Shown: positions 45,534-55,900, counted from the stretch's first letter. The stretch: DNA of 64,000 nt from Paenibacillus mesophilus (GCF_005938385.1 NZ_VCRA01000009.1:62001-126000); one strand, 5' to 3'. Numbers and translations: made by a program. Notes: generated by a model not told the origin, from the sequence alone.

Positions 45534-46318
45534 CAACTCCTTCTCCATCGTCCAAGTCCGTGTCGTTCGGCGTTACGAACGCCATCTTCATAGGGCGGAG
45601 CATTCGCCTCAGCTTGCGCAATACCGAGGCATTGATTATGGCCATTATGCTTCCCGTCATGCTTATGCTGCTGTTTACCTATGTATTCGGCGGGGCGATC
45701 GATTCGAGCGGGAATTATGTGAACTACGTGGTGCCGGGAATTATATTGCTGTGCGCCGGCTTCGGTTCGTCCAGTACGGCCGTCGATGTGGCCCAAGATA
45801 TGACGAACGGAATTATCGACCGGTTCCGGACGATGCCGATATCGAGCCTAAGCGTTATTACCGGGCATGTCGCAGCAAGCCTTGCCCGTAACCTGATTGC
45901 AACCGGCGTAGTCATTAGCGTTGCTTTGCTTGTCGGCTTTCGGCCTTCCGCCGGCGCTTTGGAGTGGCTCGGGGCATTGGCCGTCATCATTCTGTTCATT
46001 CTGACCTTCACTTGGCTGTTCGCTGCCATCGGATTAGTGACGGGCAGTCCGTCGGCAGCTGCCGGATACGGGTTCATCCTGCTGTTTCTTCCCTATTTAT
46101 CGAGTGCCTTCGTACCGACGGACACGATGCCGGGCTGGTTGCAAGGGTTCGCGAACAACCAGCCGATTACGCCGGTCATCGAAACGATTCGCGGGCTTCT
46201 TACCGGCACCCCGATCGATGGAAGCGTATGGCCGGCGATCGGGTGGTGCTTGATCATCTTGCTTGTATCCCTCGTATGGTGCGTTTTGGCATTCCGTGGC
46301 AAAGCGGGACGGAGGTAA
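45530..46318 (+). CDS. ABC-2 transporter permease, DrrB-like
   Basis: A 262-residue membrane protein with six helices and the conserved VVPGIILLCAGFGSSSTAVD region followed by DMTNGIIDRFRTMPIS, the signature of DrrB-type permeases. It pairs with the upstream ATPase by ATGA overlap to make a two-gene exporter. A terminator follows the stop. Confidence 0.92.
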   Translation: MTTPSPSSKSVSFGVTNAIFIGRSIRLSLRNTEALIMAIMLPVMLMLLFTYVFGGAIDSSGNYVNYVVPGIILLCAGFGSSSTAVDVAQDMTNGIIDRFRTMPISSLSVITGHVAASLARNLIATGVVISVALLVGFRPSAGALEWLGALAVIILFILTFTWLFAAIGLVTGSPSAAAGYGFILLFLPYLSSAFVPTDTMPGWLQGFANNQPITPVIETIRGLLTGTPIDGSVWPAIGWCLIILLVSLVWCVLAFRGKAGRR

Positions 46319-46335
46319 GGAGAACTAACAGAAAG

Positions 46336-46371
46336 AACAGCGGCTCGAGCTACTCGAATCGCTGTTTTTTT
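46336..46371 (+). terminator. Terminator of the DrrAB-like operon
   Basis: AACAGCG pairs with CGCTGTT around a loop, followed by seven T. Confidence 0.8.
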
Positions 46372-46414
46372 GCTGCATAGGAAATTATGTGAAGCTAATT
46401 TCTGTGGATAACGG

Positions 46415-46535
46415 GGGCTCCCCCAGAAGTAATCGGAATCGGCTTCAGAGGCCAACTTCACTTCTGGGGGAATACTGGGGGGCTCCACCAGAAGTAATCG
46501 GAATCGGCTTCGGAGGCCTGCTTCACTTTTGGGGG
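46415..46535. repeat. Two tandem hairpin repeats
   Basis: Copy 1 (about 46416-46470) has CCCCAGAAGT ... ACTTCTGGGGG, and copy 2 (about 46481-46535) has CCAGAAGT ... ACTTTTGGGGG. Both contain AATCGGAATCGGCTTC followed by GAGGCC. The inner and outer arms are conserved between copies. Confidence 0.65.
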
Positions 46536-46573
46536 ATTTGTTCCTGCCAAAATGTTTTCACAAACTTGAAGTA

Positions 46574-46604
46574 TTGACATTCAAGTAACTTTAAGGTGTA
46601 CGAT
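46574..46604 (+). promoter_or_regulatory. MerR-type promoter of the VOC-MerR-UvrA-like operon
   Basis: TTGACA (46574) and TACGAT (46599) are separated by 19 bases, the stretched spacing characteristic of MerR-activated promoters. The spacer has an imperfect dyad, TTCAAGT-A-ACTTTAA. The operon encodes a MerR protein, so autoregulation is likely. Confidence 0.65.
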
Positions 46605-46677
46605 AGTGACGAAGGCAGGAAACAAATGGGGGGGACTGAGGATCAAGCTCTATTTTCAATTCGACGGCGGGTTTATT

Positions 46678-47439
46678 ATGGTGCCTTGGGATCGGTTTGA
46701 TGAAGGAGTCGATTGGTACCGGCAGCATATGGGGTGGAAACTGATCGACACGGCAACGGGTCCAGTGGGCAGGAAAGCGTTTTTTCGTTTGCCTGGGGGT
46801 GGACAGGCCAATCTGAAGTCTTTCGAAATCGATCTGGAGCATTTCAGCCAACACGATTATGCGGAAGGAAATTGCCGATTCTGCTTCCGTACGGCTAATC
46901 TGGAACAGGCGCTTGCTTATTTTCGGAAGCAAGGCGTACGATGCTCGGAGCCGGTCAAGCTGCCGGATGGTGCGGCAGCAGCCGACATCGAGGCTTTTGC
47001 CGGCGTCCGTCTGACACTTAGCGAAGATCGGGAATATGAAGGGAAATATCCGGAAGCGTTCGCGATCCGTTATGGGGCGAAACCTCTATGGCTTGGAGTT
47101 CGGGATCTTGAAGCCTCCATCCTCTGGTATGAGAATGTGCTTGGCTTGGAGCGTTCGGATACCGATTACGCGGAAAAGGGGTTTGCCTTGATGCGGGACG
47201 GCAAAAGCAAGTGGGACTACGTCTGGCTGCAGCAGCTCCCGCCGGGCTCTCCGCACAGGAAGGCGAATCCGGGTGCGCGACCGTACTTTCTGATCGAGGG
47301 AAGGGACGATTTTCTTCAGACCCGACGATGGCTGCAGGAGCAAGGCATCGAGACGTCCGAGGCGGTCGGCGAATGGTGGATGGGGTTTCACTTCTTCGAC
47401 CCGGACGGCAATCGATTGAATGTCTGGAATTATTATTGA
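46678..47439 (+). CDS. VOC-family (glyoxalase/bleomycin-resistance-like) protein
   Basis: A protein of about 253 residues with two VOC modules. The first starts MVPWDRFDEGVDWYRQHMGW; the second starts PLWLGVRDLEASILWYENVL and ends FHFFDPDGNRLNVWNYY, a classical VOC terminus with a likely metal-ligand region. The frame is open to GTG 46606, but that codon lies two bases from the promoter -10 element, so I take ATG 46678, six bases after GGCGGG. Such proteins can bind drugs or act as dioxygenases. First gene of an operon with MerR and UvrA-like genes. Confidence 0.78.
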   Translation: MVPWDRFDEGVDWYRQHMGWKLIDTATGPVGRKAFFRLPGGGQANLKSFEIDLEHFSQHDYAEGNCRFCFRTANLEQALAYFRKQGVRCSEPVKLPDGAAAADIEAFAGVRLTLSEDREYEGKYPEAFAIRYGAKPLWLGVRDLEASILWYENVLGLERSDTDYAEKGFALMRDGKSKWDYVWLQQLPPGSPHRKANPGARPYFLIEGRDDFLQTRRWLQEQGIETSEAVGEWWMGFHFFDPDGNRLNVWNYY

Positions 47440-47464
47440 TGCTAAAGCGAGGGCGGGAACTGCG

Positions 47465-48274
47465 ATGGAACAGATGATGACGATTCAGACGTTTTCCGCC
47501 CGAACCGGGTTGGCGTCCAGCACGCTTCGCTACTATGAGACGGAAGGGCTCATTATCCCCCATGTCCGGGGCGATAACGGTTACCGTTTGTATACCGAAG
47601 AACAGATACCTACAGCGTTGAAAATACATTCGCTCCGTCAGGCCGATGTGAACCTGCGCGAGATCCGGTCGTTCCTCAGCGCCGATGATTCGGAGAAAAT
47701 GAACTGGGTTCGCAAATGGCAAAGAGAGATCGATGCCAAGATGGCGTCGCTTCGGATCGCCAGTCAATACTTGCAGGGCATCCAATTGGATGATCCCTAT
47801 ATTCAGCTTATGAAGTGGGAGACGTCCGTTCCGATGATGTGGTTTCCGTTCAGGGTTGCGAGAAAGCTGAATCCGTATGAAGAGGCCATAAAGGAAAGAG
47901 CCGGGTATTTGGAAGAGGTATACGGTTTCCGCTGTCATGAGGCGTTCGTCAAGGCTGTGGAGGTGGACGGCAAGGAGATGGTCGGTCAAGCTGGATTTCG
48001 GCTTCCCAAATCGGCCCGCTCGGCTGAAGAGCGGGCCGCCGCAAATACGGATGGGAACCTGGAATGGATCGAGCCTGCTTTGTTCGTCACTTTGGAATGC
48101 AAGGCGTCAGACGCGTTCGCATGCTTCAGTTACATGCGTCTTGTGCAGAAGTTCGGATTCGAGCCCGCCGGTGAGAAGATGGAACGGTACGATTTGAACG
48201 ACATGTCGACTTATCAATGGATGATTCCGGTATTGCATGCCGGCTCTGCTCCAGAGAGGAGAACGGATAGTTGA
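47465..48274 (+). CDS. MerR-family transcriptional regulator
   Basis: A 269-residue activator. The N-terminal MerR winged helix has TGLASSTLRYYETEGLI and NGYRLYTEEQI, then a coiled linker. The long C-terminal region (about residues 110-265), beginning WFPFRVARKLNPYEEAIKER, is probably a small-molecule-sensing domain. ATG 47465 follows GAGGGCGGG. It overlaps the next gene by four bases (TTGA). It likely activates the promoter at 46574 when it binds a drug (inference). Confidence 0.9.
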   Translation: MEQMMTIQTFSARTGLASSTLRYYETEGLIIPHVRGDNGYRLYTEEQIPTALKIHSLRQADVNLREIRSFLSADDSEKMNWVRKWQREIDAKMASLRIASQYLQGIQLDDPYIQLMKWETSVPMMWFPFRVARKLNPYEEAIKERAGYLEEVYGFRCHEAFVKAVEVDGKEMVGQAGFRLPKSARSAEERAAANTDGNLEWIEPALFVTLECKASDAFACFSYMRLVQKFGFEPAGEKMERYDLNDMSTYQWMIPVLHAGSAPERRTDS

Positions 48275-50645
48275 ATCAGATTCAAGTACGCGGCGCAGCC
48301 ATTCATAATTTAAAGCGTGTGGACGTGGATATCCCAAAAGGGGCGCTCGTCGTATTTACCGGCGTAAGCGGCTCCGGAAAATCAAGTCTTGCCTTCGACA
48401 TCCTTTTTGAAGAGGGCCGCAAAAGATATTTGCAGTCGATCGGACTGCAAAGCGACGTTCCGGCAAGAGGAGGGGAGGCTCCCTTCGTTAGCATCCGGGG
48501 ACTGCCGCCCGCGATCGCCGTCGAACAGCGGACGATCCGGCAGACGAATCCGCGAAGCATTGTCGGCACTCGAACAAAGCTGCTCGACGTGTTGAAATGG
48601 CTTTACGCCACCGAAGGCCGCGGCCCTGATGGTAAGCGGACGACGCTTCCGGTCGAGTCGTTTTCATTCCATCATCCGGAGGGGATGTGCGTTTCGTGCG
48701 GAGGCCGCGGGTTTCATACGTTTCTGGACGAGCTGCGAGTCGTCTCGGATCCGCGAAAGCGGCTGGAGCAGATCTGCATGGAAGGACGGGATTTCGGCCG
48801 GCAGCTCGTGAAGCAGCTTCCGAAATTCGCCGCGCTGTTCGGTTATGATTGGAAAACGTTGACTTTCCATCAACTGAAGGAAGAGGAGCGTCATATTTTT
48901 CTTCACGGTGCAGAGGACAAGTTTGTCGGGTATATTCCCTATATCCGTTCGAAGCTGACGACACCGAAACGGAAAGTGCTTTTCGAATATTTATTTGCCT
49001 CCAGGGCGACATGCGAGGTGTGCTCCGGATTCCGGCTCGCGGAAAAAGGGTTGAACGTCTTTATCGCCGGCAAACATTTGGGGGATCTAAGTACCGCGCC
49101 GATCGCTGAGCTCGGGCTGTTTCTAAAGGGACTGAAGATGGACGGATTTACCGAAGAAGGCCGGCACCTCGTCAATCAGCTCGTGTGGAAGCTGAACCTG
49201 CTGGAGGAAGTCGGTCTCGGTTACTTGACCATGCTGCGCACGCTTCCGTCGCTCAGCGGCGGCGAGCTGCAGCGGTTGTTTCTGATGAACCATCTCCAAT
49301 CGGAATTCGATTCGCTGCTATACATATTCGACGAGCCGACGGCCGGCCTTCACGAGTCCGAGAAGCACGCACTGATCGGCAAGCTGCGTTCATTGACTGA
49401 CGCCGGCAATACGGTGATCGTTGTCGAGCACGATTCGAATGTGATCCGAAACAGCGATTTTATCGTCGAGCTCGGTCCTTCGGCGGGCGTAAACGGCGGC
49501 ACCGTGCTGTATCAAGGGCCAATATCGGGCTTCTCCGAAGCGCAGCAATCCGTGCTTGCCTCGTATTTATTCGGCAGGAGTATGCTTCCGCGCAAAAGCG
49601 GGCGCGGGTACCGGCATGTTCGCGAAGACGGTCCGAAGCTGGTCATCCGCAATGCGGGACTGAACAATTTGCGGCAAGTGACCGTGGAACTGCCACTCGG
49701 GGTGATGGTCGGGGTGGCGGGCAAATCGGGAAGCGGCAAGAGCACGCTAATCTCGGGTACGCTCGTGCCGCTGCTTGAACATAGCCTGAATATGACCGAT
49801 GAGGAAGAGATGGAGGAGTCGGAGGAGAGAGGCACGCTGTCGGCTGCACTCGGCCGACTTGAAGGATGGGAATCGGTAACGGAATGCGTGATAGTGTCCC
49901 AAGCGCCTATCGGGCGCAGCCGGATGTCCACCCCAATCAGTTACATCGATATTTGGGATAAGGTCCGGGATTTGTTTCGCGGCCCAGCCGACTGCGAGAG
50001 AGAGGGTATACATCGGGACATTTCTCGTTCAATACCGAGCTGGGGGCATGCCCGCACTGTAAAGGAGATGGCTCGGAATCGCTGGGTATGGGGGCGATCG
50101 GCATTTTTGAACGTCCTTGTCCGGTTTGTGAAGGGTCCCGCTACAGGGCGGAAATATTGGAGATCGCCTATAACGGACAAAGCATCCATGACGTTCTATC
50201 CATGAGCGCCGAACATGCGCATGAATTATTCGCCGATCAGAAGGCGATTCGTGCGGGACTCGGCGTGATGATCCGGGTCGGTCTCGGGTATTTGTCGCTG
50301 GGGCAGCCCGCTCCGACGCTCAGCGGCGGGGAAGCGCAACGGCTGAAGCTGGCGAAAGCGCTTGGCAGACAGCATAAAACCGGCGCACTGTATGTACTGG
50401 ACGAACCGACGATCGGACTCGGTGCGACGGATATCGAGAAGCTTATTGTGCTGCTCGACGAATTGGTCGAGCATGGGAATTCCGTCATCGTGACGGAGCA
50501 CGAGCCGAATCTGCTGTCTTATTGCGATTGGTTGATCGAGATGGGACCAGGCGGAGGCAATCAGGGAGGGAGGATCGTCGCCGAAGGGGCGCCGCCCGAC
50601 TTGGCGCGAAATCCCGCATCGCTCATCGGTCCTTACTTGGTATAG
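48271..50645 (+). pseudogene. UvrA-like ABC ATPase (DrrC type), frameshifted
   Basis: Starts at TTG 48271 inside the merR stop. First ATPase: GVSGSGKSSLAFDILFEEG, SLSGGELQRLFLM and YIFDEPTAGLHESEK; second: VAGKSGSGKSTLI, LSGGEAQRLKLAKALG and VLDEPTIGL. These mark a UvrA paralogue of about 790 residues. Near 49995-50010 the frame breaks: sense ends after KVRDLF and resumes two frames away as RGYTSGHFSFNTELGACPHC, a zinc-module region. A spare C in TTTCGCGG and two missing bases in GAGAGAGGG would both be needed to restore LF-AAQPTARE-RGYTS. It may be a real loss, a recent mutation, or a sequencing error. In Streptomyces, DrrC-type proteins give daunorubicin resistance. Confidence 0.8.
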
Positions 50646-50678
50646 AACACAACTTTCGATTATTGGGAGGAATTATTC

Positions 50679-51116
50679 ATGACAATGCGTGTCGAGAACG
50701 AAATGAAGGTCATTACGGTAATCAATTCGAACGTGTCGGGCTCCAGCTTTACAGACGTAATGGCGGAGAAGCTTGCCTTTGAAAATTGCAACGTAGCGAG
50801 GGCGACTTTTCACAATGTGAACATGTCGGGTATAACCATTTCGGATGCGAACTTGAGCGACCTGACGATCGACGGGGCTCAGTGGGGCGGAGCTACGATC
50901 CGCAACGTCGGATTTCTGAATGCAAGCGATCCTGATGCGAAGCCGCACCCTAGGTCGGTTAAGATCGAGAATTGCAACTTTCGCGGAGGCACTCTATCCG
51001 GCTGCGATTTGACAAACTTGCGATTAGATAACTGCGACATTGCAGGGCTGATTGTAGACGGTATTCGAATCGACGAATTGTTGGAGCAGTATCGTTCAAG
51101 AAGCAGTGTTCAATGA
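50679..51116 (+). CDS. Pentapeptide-repeat-like beta-helix protein
   Basis: A 145-residue protein built of five-residue turns with hydrophobic centres, such as NVSGSSFTDVMAEKLAFENC and ANLSDLTIDGAQWGGATIRN, later CNFRGGTLSGCDLTNLRLDN. This predicts a right-handed quadrilateral beta helix as in Qnr and MfpA, which shield DNA gyrase by mimicking DNA. ATG 50679 has GGGAGGA upstream. Only 33 bases separate it from the UvrA-like gene. Gyrase protection is an inference from fold and neighbours. Confidence 0.82.
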   Translation: MTMRVENEMKVITVINSNVSGSSFTDVMAEKLAFENCNVARATFHNVNMSGITISDANLSDLTIDGAQWGGATIRNVGFLNASDPDAKPHPRSVKIENCNFRGGTLSGCDLTNLRLDNCDIAGLIVDGIRIDELLEQYRSRSSVQ

Positions 51117-51175
51117 ATTTGTATGGAAAAGAAGCTGCCGCAGGGCAGCCTTTTGTGTACAGGCAGCAATGACCG

Positions 51176-51970
51176 CTATCCGTTCTTCATCGACGTCTTG
51201 AAGGCAATATAGTGCTCGATGCCGTCGAGTATCCGTTCCAGCCCGAAATCGAAATCGTTGCCGACCGTATTGTCGTTCTCGTTCTCGCCCGTATACACGC
51301 CGGAAGCGACAATGGGGTACAAGTCCGGGAAACGATCCGGCTTGACCAGTTGTTTCAGGGCGGCGGTATAGTCCAGGCCGCTGAACGTTTCGGGACTGCC
51401 GCCCGCTTGGATAGCCCTTTCCATATCCCGTTGGATGATCCCGCACGACCGCGAATAGCTGCTTATTAGAAGCAGAAACGACATTTTTTCATAATCATTC
51501 AGCGGGAAGTCCCGCATGGACCGTAGTACCCAATCGATTACCTGCAGGTTATTAGGGGCTATGGGGACGCCAGTGATCGGGAGGTCGCCGAACCAAGGAT
51601 GGTCCCGGAATACTTGAATACACGCCCTCACATACTCCCGTATATTTTCACGCCAATCCGTAATAGCTCCTTCCGAAGGAATCGGAATGCAGCATACGGC
51701 GTCCTGCATCAGGAACAGGAGGTCGTCCTTGCTGGCGATATATCGATAGAGCGACATTGTAGTAAACCCCAAATTTCCGGCAACCCGGTTCATGGAGACG
51801 GCGGCGAGCCCATCCTTGTCGGCGATCGCGATGGCCGCCTCGACAATTTTGACGATGCTCAGTTCGCCTTTCGGCCCTCTTCGCGACGGCTTGGCCAGCC
51901 CCCAGCTGAGCTTCGCTCCGTTAGGAAAATGTTTGAGTGCTTCTTCATCAAGCTGATCGCGGTTCTGCAT
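51176..51970 (-). CDS. TetR-family repressor with tetracycline-repressor-type C-terminus
   Basis: A 264-residue repressor. The N-terminal helix-turn-helix has VSMNRVAGNLGFTTMSLYRY (about residues 55-80); an unusual basic extension (residues 1-45, SRRGPKGELS) precedes it. The C-terminal domain (EYVRACIQVFRDHPWFGDLP) resembles TetR_C ligand-binding domains. I take ATG 51970 with ACGGAGGA upstream; the frame runs to 52078. A perfect palindrome lies upstream. It probably controls its own gene and could affect neighbours. Confidence 0.88.
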   Translation of the reverse strand: MQNRDQLDEEALKHFPNGAKLSWGLAKPSRRGPKGELSIVKIVEAAIAIADKDGLAAVSMNRVAGNLGFTTMSLYRYIASKDDLLFLMQDAVCCIPIPSEGAITDWRENIREYVRACIQVFRDHPWFGDLPITGVPIAPNNLQVIDWVLRSMRDFPLNDYEKMSFLLLISSYSRSCGIIQRDMERAIQAGGSPETFSGLDYTAALKQLVKPDRFPDLYPIVASGVYTGENENDNTVGNDFDFGLERILDGIEHYIAFKTSMKNG

Positions 51971-52008
51971 CGATTTCTGATCCTCCGTAAAATATGTCCC
52001 GAGAAAGT

Positions 52009-52025
52009 GTTTACCCCGTAAACAG
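52009..52025. promoter_or_regulatory. Perfect 17-base palindrome, operator of the TetR gene
   Basis: TGTTTAC-CCC-GTAAACA sits about 40 bases upstream of the TetR start, next to a TATACT -10-like sequence on the minus strand. Position and symmetry fit a TetR-family autorepression site. Confidence 0.65.
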
Positions 52026-52135
52026 TATATCACATTTCGGATAACGGGAGGCGCATAAGGCAAGAGGTGTGAGAGCAATAGCCCCCACCTTGGAAAGGAT
52101 GAGGGCTGCTTCGTTTAGTTCCTCTGTTATTTGGA

Positions 52136-52843
52136 CTAGCCGATAAATTCTTGAACCCACTCGCTGTTATAGTAGGCTATCCCGATTTGGGTGAAGCTGC
52201 TGTTCAGGATATTGGCGCGGTGGCCGGGACTGTTCATCCATTGGTTCATGACTTCGGTCGGACTTCTTTGGCCTTTGGCGATATTTTCTCCCGCCGTATT
52301 ATAGGTAATCCCGTATTTTTGCATCATATCGAACGGAGATCCGTAAGTCGGCGACTGATGGTCGAAATAATTGTTGTTGTACATATCCTGCGCTTTGGCC
52401 ATAGCCACATTGGACAAACTACTGTTCATACTGAGGGGCTGCAGGCCGGCCTTCGATCTTTCTTGATTTACCAAATCCAGCACTTGCTGAGCATATTGAG
52501 ACGTATCGGCGGACTGTTGCGGATTCGCAGGCGGATACGCCGGGTATTGCCCCGGTGCCGGTGTCGGTGTTGTTGTCGGAGTGGGAGCCGGTGTCGGCGC
52601 CGGTACCGTAATGCCTTGGAACCAGTCCATCCAACTGCCATCGGGCGCTTGTGTTATCGACATGGTCCCCGCATTCGGTGTAGAAATGGATGACGCTTGG
52701 GTTAAGTTTGACATTGGAGCGGCACTGCGAGAAGGTGCTTCCACCTTTGTTTGTTTAGGTGTTACTTGCTTTTTTGTTACATTATTTTGGCTCGAACAAC
52801 CTATAACGAGTAGTAATACCGCTACGATAAATATTTTATTAAT
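52136..52843 (-). CDS. CAP-domain (YkwD-like) lipoprotein with apparent AUU start
   Basis: A 235-residue lipoprotein: NKIFIVAVLLLVIGC signal with Cys16, a Ser/Thr/Pro-rich linker with APTPAPTPTTTPTPAP (about residues 80-97), then a CAP/SCP domain: VLDLVNQERSKAGLQPL, YFDHQSPTYG, AGENIAKGQ, NSPGHRANIL. AAGGAGG lies seven bases before an in-frame ATT (52841-52843) and no ATG or GTG lies near; TTG 52891 is in frame but lacks a ribosome site and would add 16 residues before the signal. An AUU start is therefore likely, unless ATT is a sequencing error for ATG. Function: cell-surface or spore-coat protein of unknown activity. Confidence 0.8.
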   Translation of the reverse strand: MNKIFIVAVLLLVIGCSSQNNVTKKQVTPKQTKVEAPSRSAAPMSNLTQASSISTPNAGTMSITQAPDGSWMDWFQGITVPAPTPAPTPTTTPTPAPGQYPAYPPANPQQSADTSQYAQQVLDLVNQERSKAGLQPLSMNSSLSNVAMAKAQDMYNNNYFDHQSPTYGSPFDMMQKYGITYNTAGENIAKGQRSPTEVMNQWMNSPGHRANILNSSFTQIGIAYYNSEWVQEFIG

Positions 52844-52984
52844 ACCAATTCCTCCTTGAACCGTTATGTCGATCGAACAAAGTTTTTGCAAAGCGGCTTT
52901 GATTTATTCAGACTTCATTCCAAAGTCCCATCCCCAAAAAGAAAAACCACTTCTTAACGAAGTGGATTCTGAATCTACTCCTAT

Positions 52985-55900
52985 TCAATTGATCAATCCG
53001 AGTTTCTGTAACGTCCTTATGAAAACAACCGCCGCTTGTGCGCGAGTCGTTTCGCCTTTCGGATTGAACGTACCTTCATCCGTGCCTGTCATGATTTGAA
53101 GCGTAACCATCGTGCGAACGTCGTCCAAGTAAGCCTTATCTACTTTTCCGATATCCTTATAGCCGTTTAAGCTGACTCGTTCCTTAATGTTCAGCAGTTT
53201 TTCAAGGGAAATCACGGTCGCCAGCATGCTTGCCATTTCCTCGCGGGTCAACGGTTGATCAGGCTTGAAGCTATTGTCCGTCACGTACTTTAGTAGTCCC
53301 AGTTCCTTCGCTTTAACTACTGCTTCGAAATACCACGCGCCGGACTTTACATCGTGATATGGCGCCGTGTTGGCCGTTGATTTGCCGCGTCCAAGCGCCC
53401 GGATTAACATAGCGGTAAATTCCGCTCTGGTTACGGTTCGGTCCGGGTCGTACAGGCCGTCGCCTACTCCATCAACAAGTCCTTTCGCTGCGGCAAGCCG
53501 GACAAACGACCCGCTCCAATGATTGTGCACATCGGTAAAGCTCACTGTGTTCTCCGCGACAACGTACACACTGTTTGAATGAGAGCGAATCATCACATAC
53601 CATACGTCGTCAATTTGCACCTTCTCGGCGGCGACAAACTCGAATGTTCCCGTTGTTTCGTTAAAGCGGAATGCGCCCCATTGCTCCGGCAAGCCGTTCA
53701 CATTTTTCGGCATCGGAATAACTCTTGTCAACGCCTGACTGAACTTGTCTGCCGTTCCGATCGTTTGCCCGCTCTTAATTACGATAATCTCTATGTTGAA
53801 ATCGACAATAGCGCCTAAGACTTTACCATTCGGCAGATCGCTGTCAAACGCCGTAACAATGTCCCTATCTCCGGATTTGTCGGTCAAAGTAACCTTGAAG
53901 CTGATATCCTCGGCTTTAAGGTTGTTTGCAGCAAGCAATTCCTGCAGCCCCGGAATGAGCGACGCCAGATTGACCGGCACTTGATAGCTGCCGTAAGGGG
54001 TCTTGATCTCGATGAGGAAGGCGGCGTTTTTGCCCTCCAAGTTAGTCAAGATACTTGCCGGGATGCTGACAAAGGCCACGCCGTCTTTAGGCGTCGTTTC
54101 AAGCGTGACGGACGGCTTCGAAGTGTCGATTTTGTCCGGATCGAGCGTGACCCCGTTCGGGTCGATTATTGGCCCGGCGACGGCAGGCTCCGCAGGCTCT
54201 GAATCGTATCCGCCATAGCCCCCGGACTCGCCGTTCACTGTAACCGTTGTGGACTTTCCTGCAACCTCCGCTCCATTCAGATAAACTGTCAACGTATAGG
54301 TTTTGCGACTTGTGTCCGTGTTTGGCGGTATAGCGACGGTTGCTTCTGCGCTTGTCGCACTTTTTATGGTGGCTGTGGCTGCTTCTGTCCCATCCATGTA
54401 TATTTTAACCGACTGCCCCATAAGATTTGAGCCAGTTAGGGTGGCTGTTGTGCTGCCCCCGGATCTAGCAAGGGTTGCCGGATTCATTGTAATGTTACTT
54501 ACCACAGGCACAGCAACGGTAAAACTTGCAGTTGCCTCATCGAGTGTATTGTGGTAGGCGTTTTCCACGACGTTGCCGGTAACTTTTACTTTGTAAGTGC
54601 CATCTTGAAGAGGGTTGTTAAACGTAAACGTATACGTCCTGGAAGGTTCATCATAGCTTGCCGTATAATTTGAAAATGCTGTACTATCCTTCTCCATGCT
54701 GAATAGGGAAAGTGCATCGGAAGAAGTAAACAACTTCCCATCCGCCACCCGATATACGGGTTCGTTGACTGAAACGGTAATCGAGGCAGGCGAACCGGTA
54801 AAGATCTGGTTGGCTGTGAATCCGCCGAATGAAACGGTAGGCTTGGTGGTGTCGTACATGAAACTCAAGATGTTAGACTCGGTACTGCTGTTGGCGGCTG
54901 CATCGGCTGCCACGCCCGCCGCAACATTTACCGTTACCGCTTGACCGCTCGTGGTCGGAGTGATCGTGGCGGTGTAAACAGGTGCATGGTCAGCATTAAA
55001 ATTTGAAACCGTGCCGTTACCAACAACGATGTCGTTCACATCAAAGTCGGTTACCGCTTCGCTAAAGGTAACGGTAATCGGGAAAGCGGCGCTTACCGTC
55101 GTGCCAGCTGTGCTTGATAGGGCAACTGTCGGCTTGGTGCTGTCGTACATGAAACTCAAGATGTTAGACTCGGTACTACTGTTGGCAGCTGCATCGTCTG
55201 CCACGCCCGCCGCAACATTTACCGTTACCGCCTGACCGCTCGTGGTCGGAGTGATCGTGGCGGTGTAAACAGTTGCATGGTCAGCATTAAAGTTTGAAAC
55301 CGTGCCGTTACCAACAACGATGTCGTTCACATCAAAGTTGGTTACCGCTTCGCTAAAGGTAACGGTAATCGGGAAAGCGGCGTTTACCGTCGCGCCGACT
55401 ATGCTTGATAGAGCAACCCTCGGCTTGGTGCTGTCGTACATGAAACTTAAAGTATTAGATTCGGTATTGCCGTTGGCAGCTGCATCGGTTGCTGCGTCCG
55501 CTGCAACTTTTACCGTTACCGCCTGACCGCTCGTTGTCGGGGTGACCGTGGCGGTGTAAACAGGCGCATGGTCAGCATTAAAGTTTGAAACGGTGCCGTT
55601 ATCGACAACGATGTCGTTCGCATCAAAACCGGCTACAGCCTCGCTGAAGGTGACGGTAACCGGGAACGAGGCGTTCACCATACTGCTGGCTGTGCTTGAA
55701 ATGGCAACCGTCGGCTTGGTGCTGTCGTACATGAAACTCAAAGTGTTAGACACGGTACTGCTGTTGGCGGCTGCATCAGTTGCCGCGCCCGCTGCAACAT
55801 GTACCGTTACTGCCTGGCCTCTCGTAATCGGGGTAATCGTGGCGGTGTAATCAGAAGCACTGACGGCAATAAAATTGGAAACCGTACTGTTACCAACATC

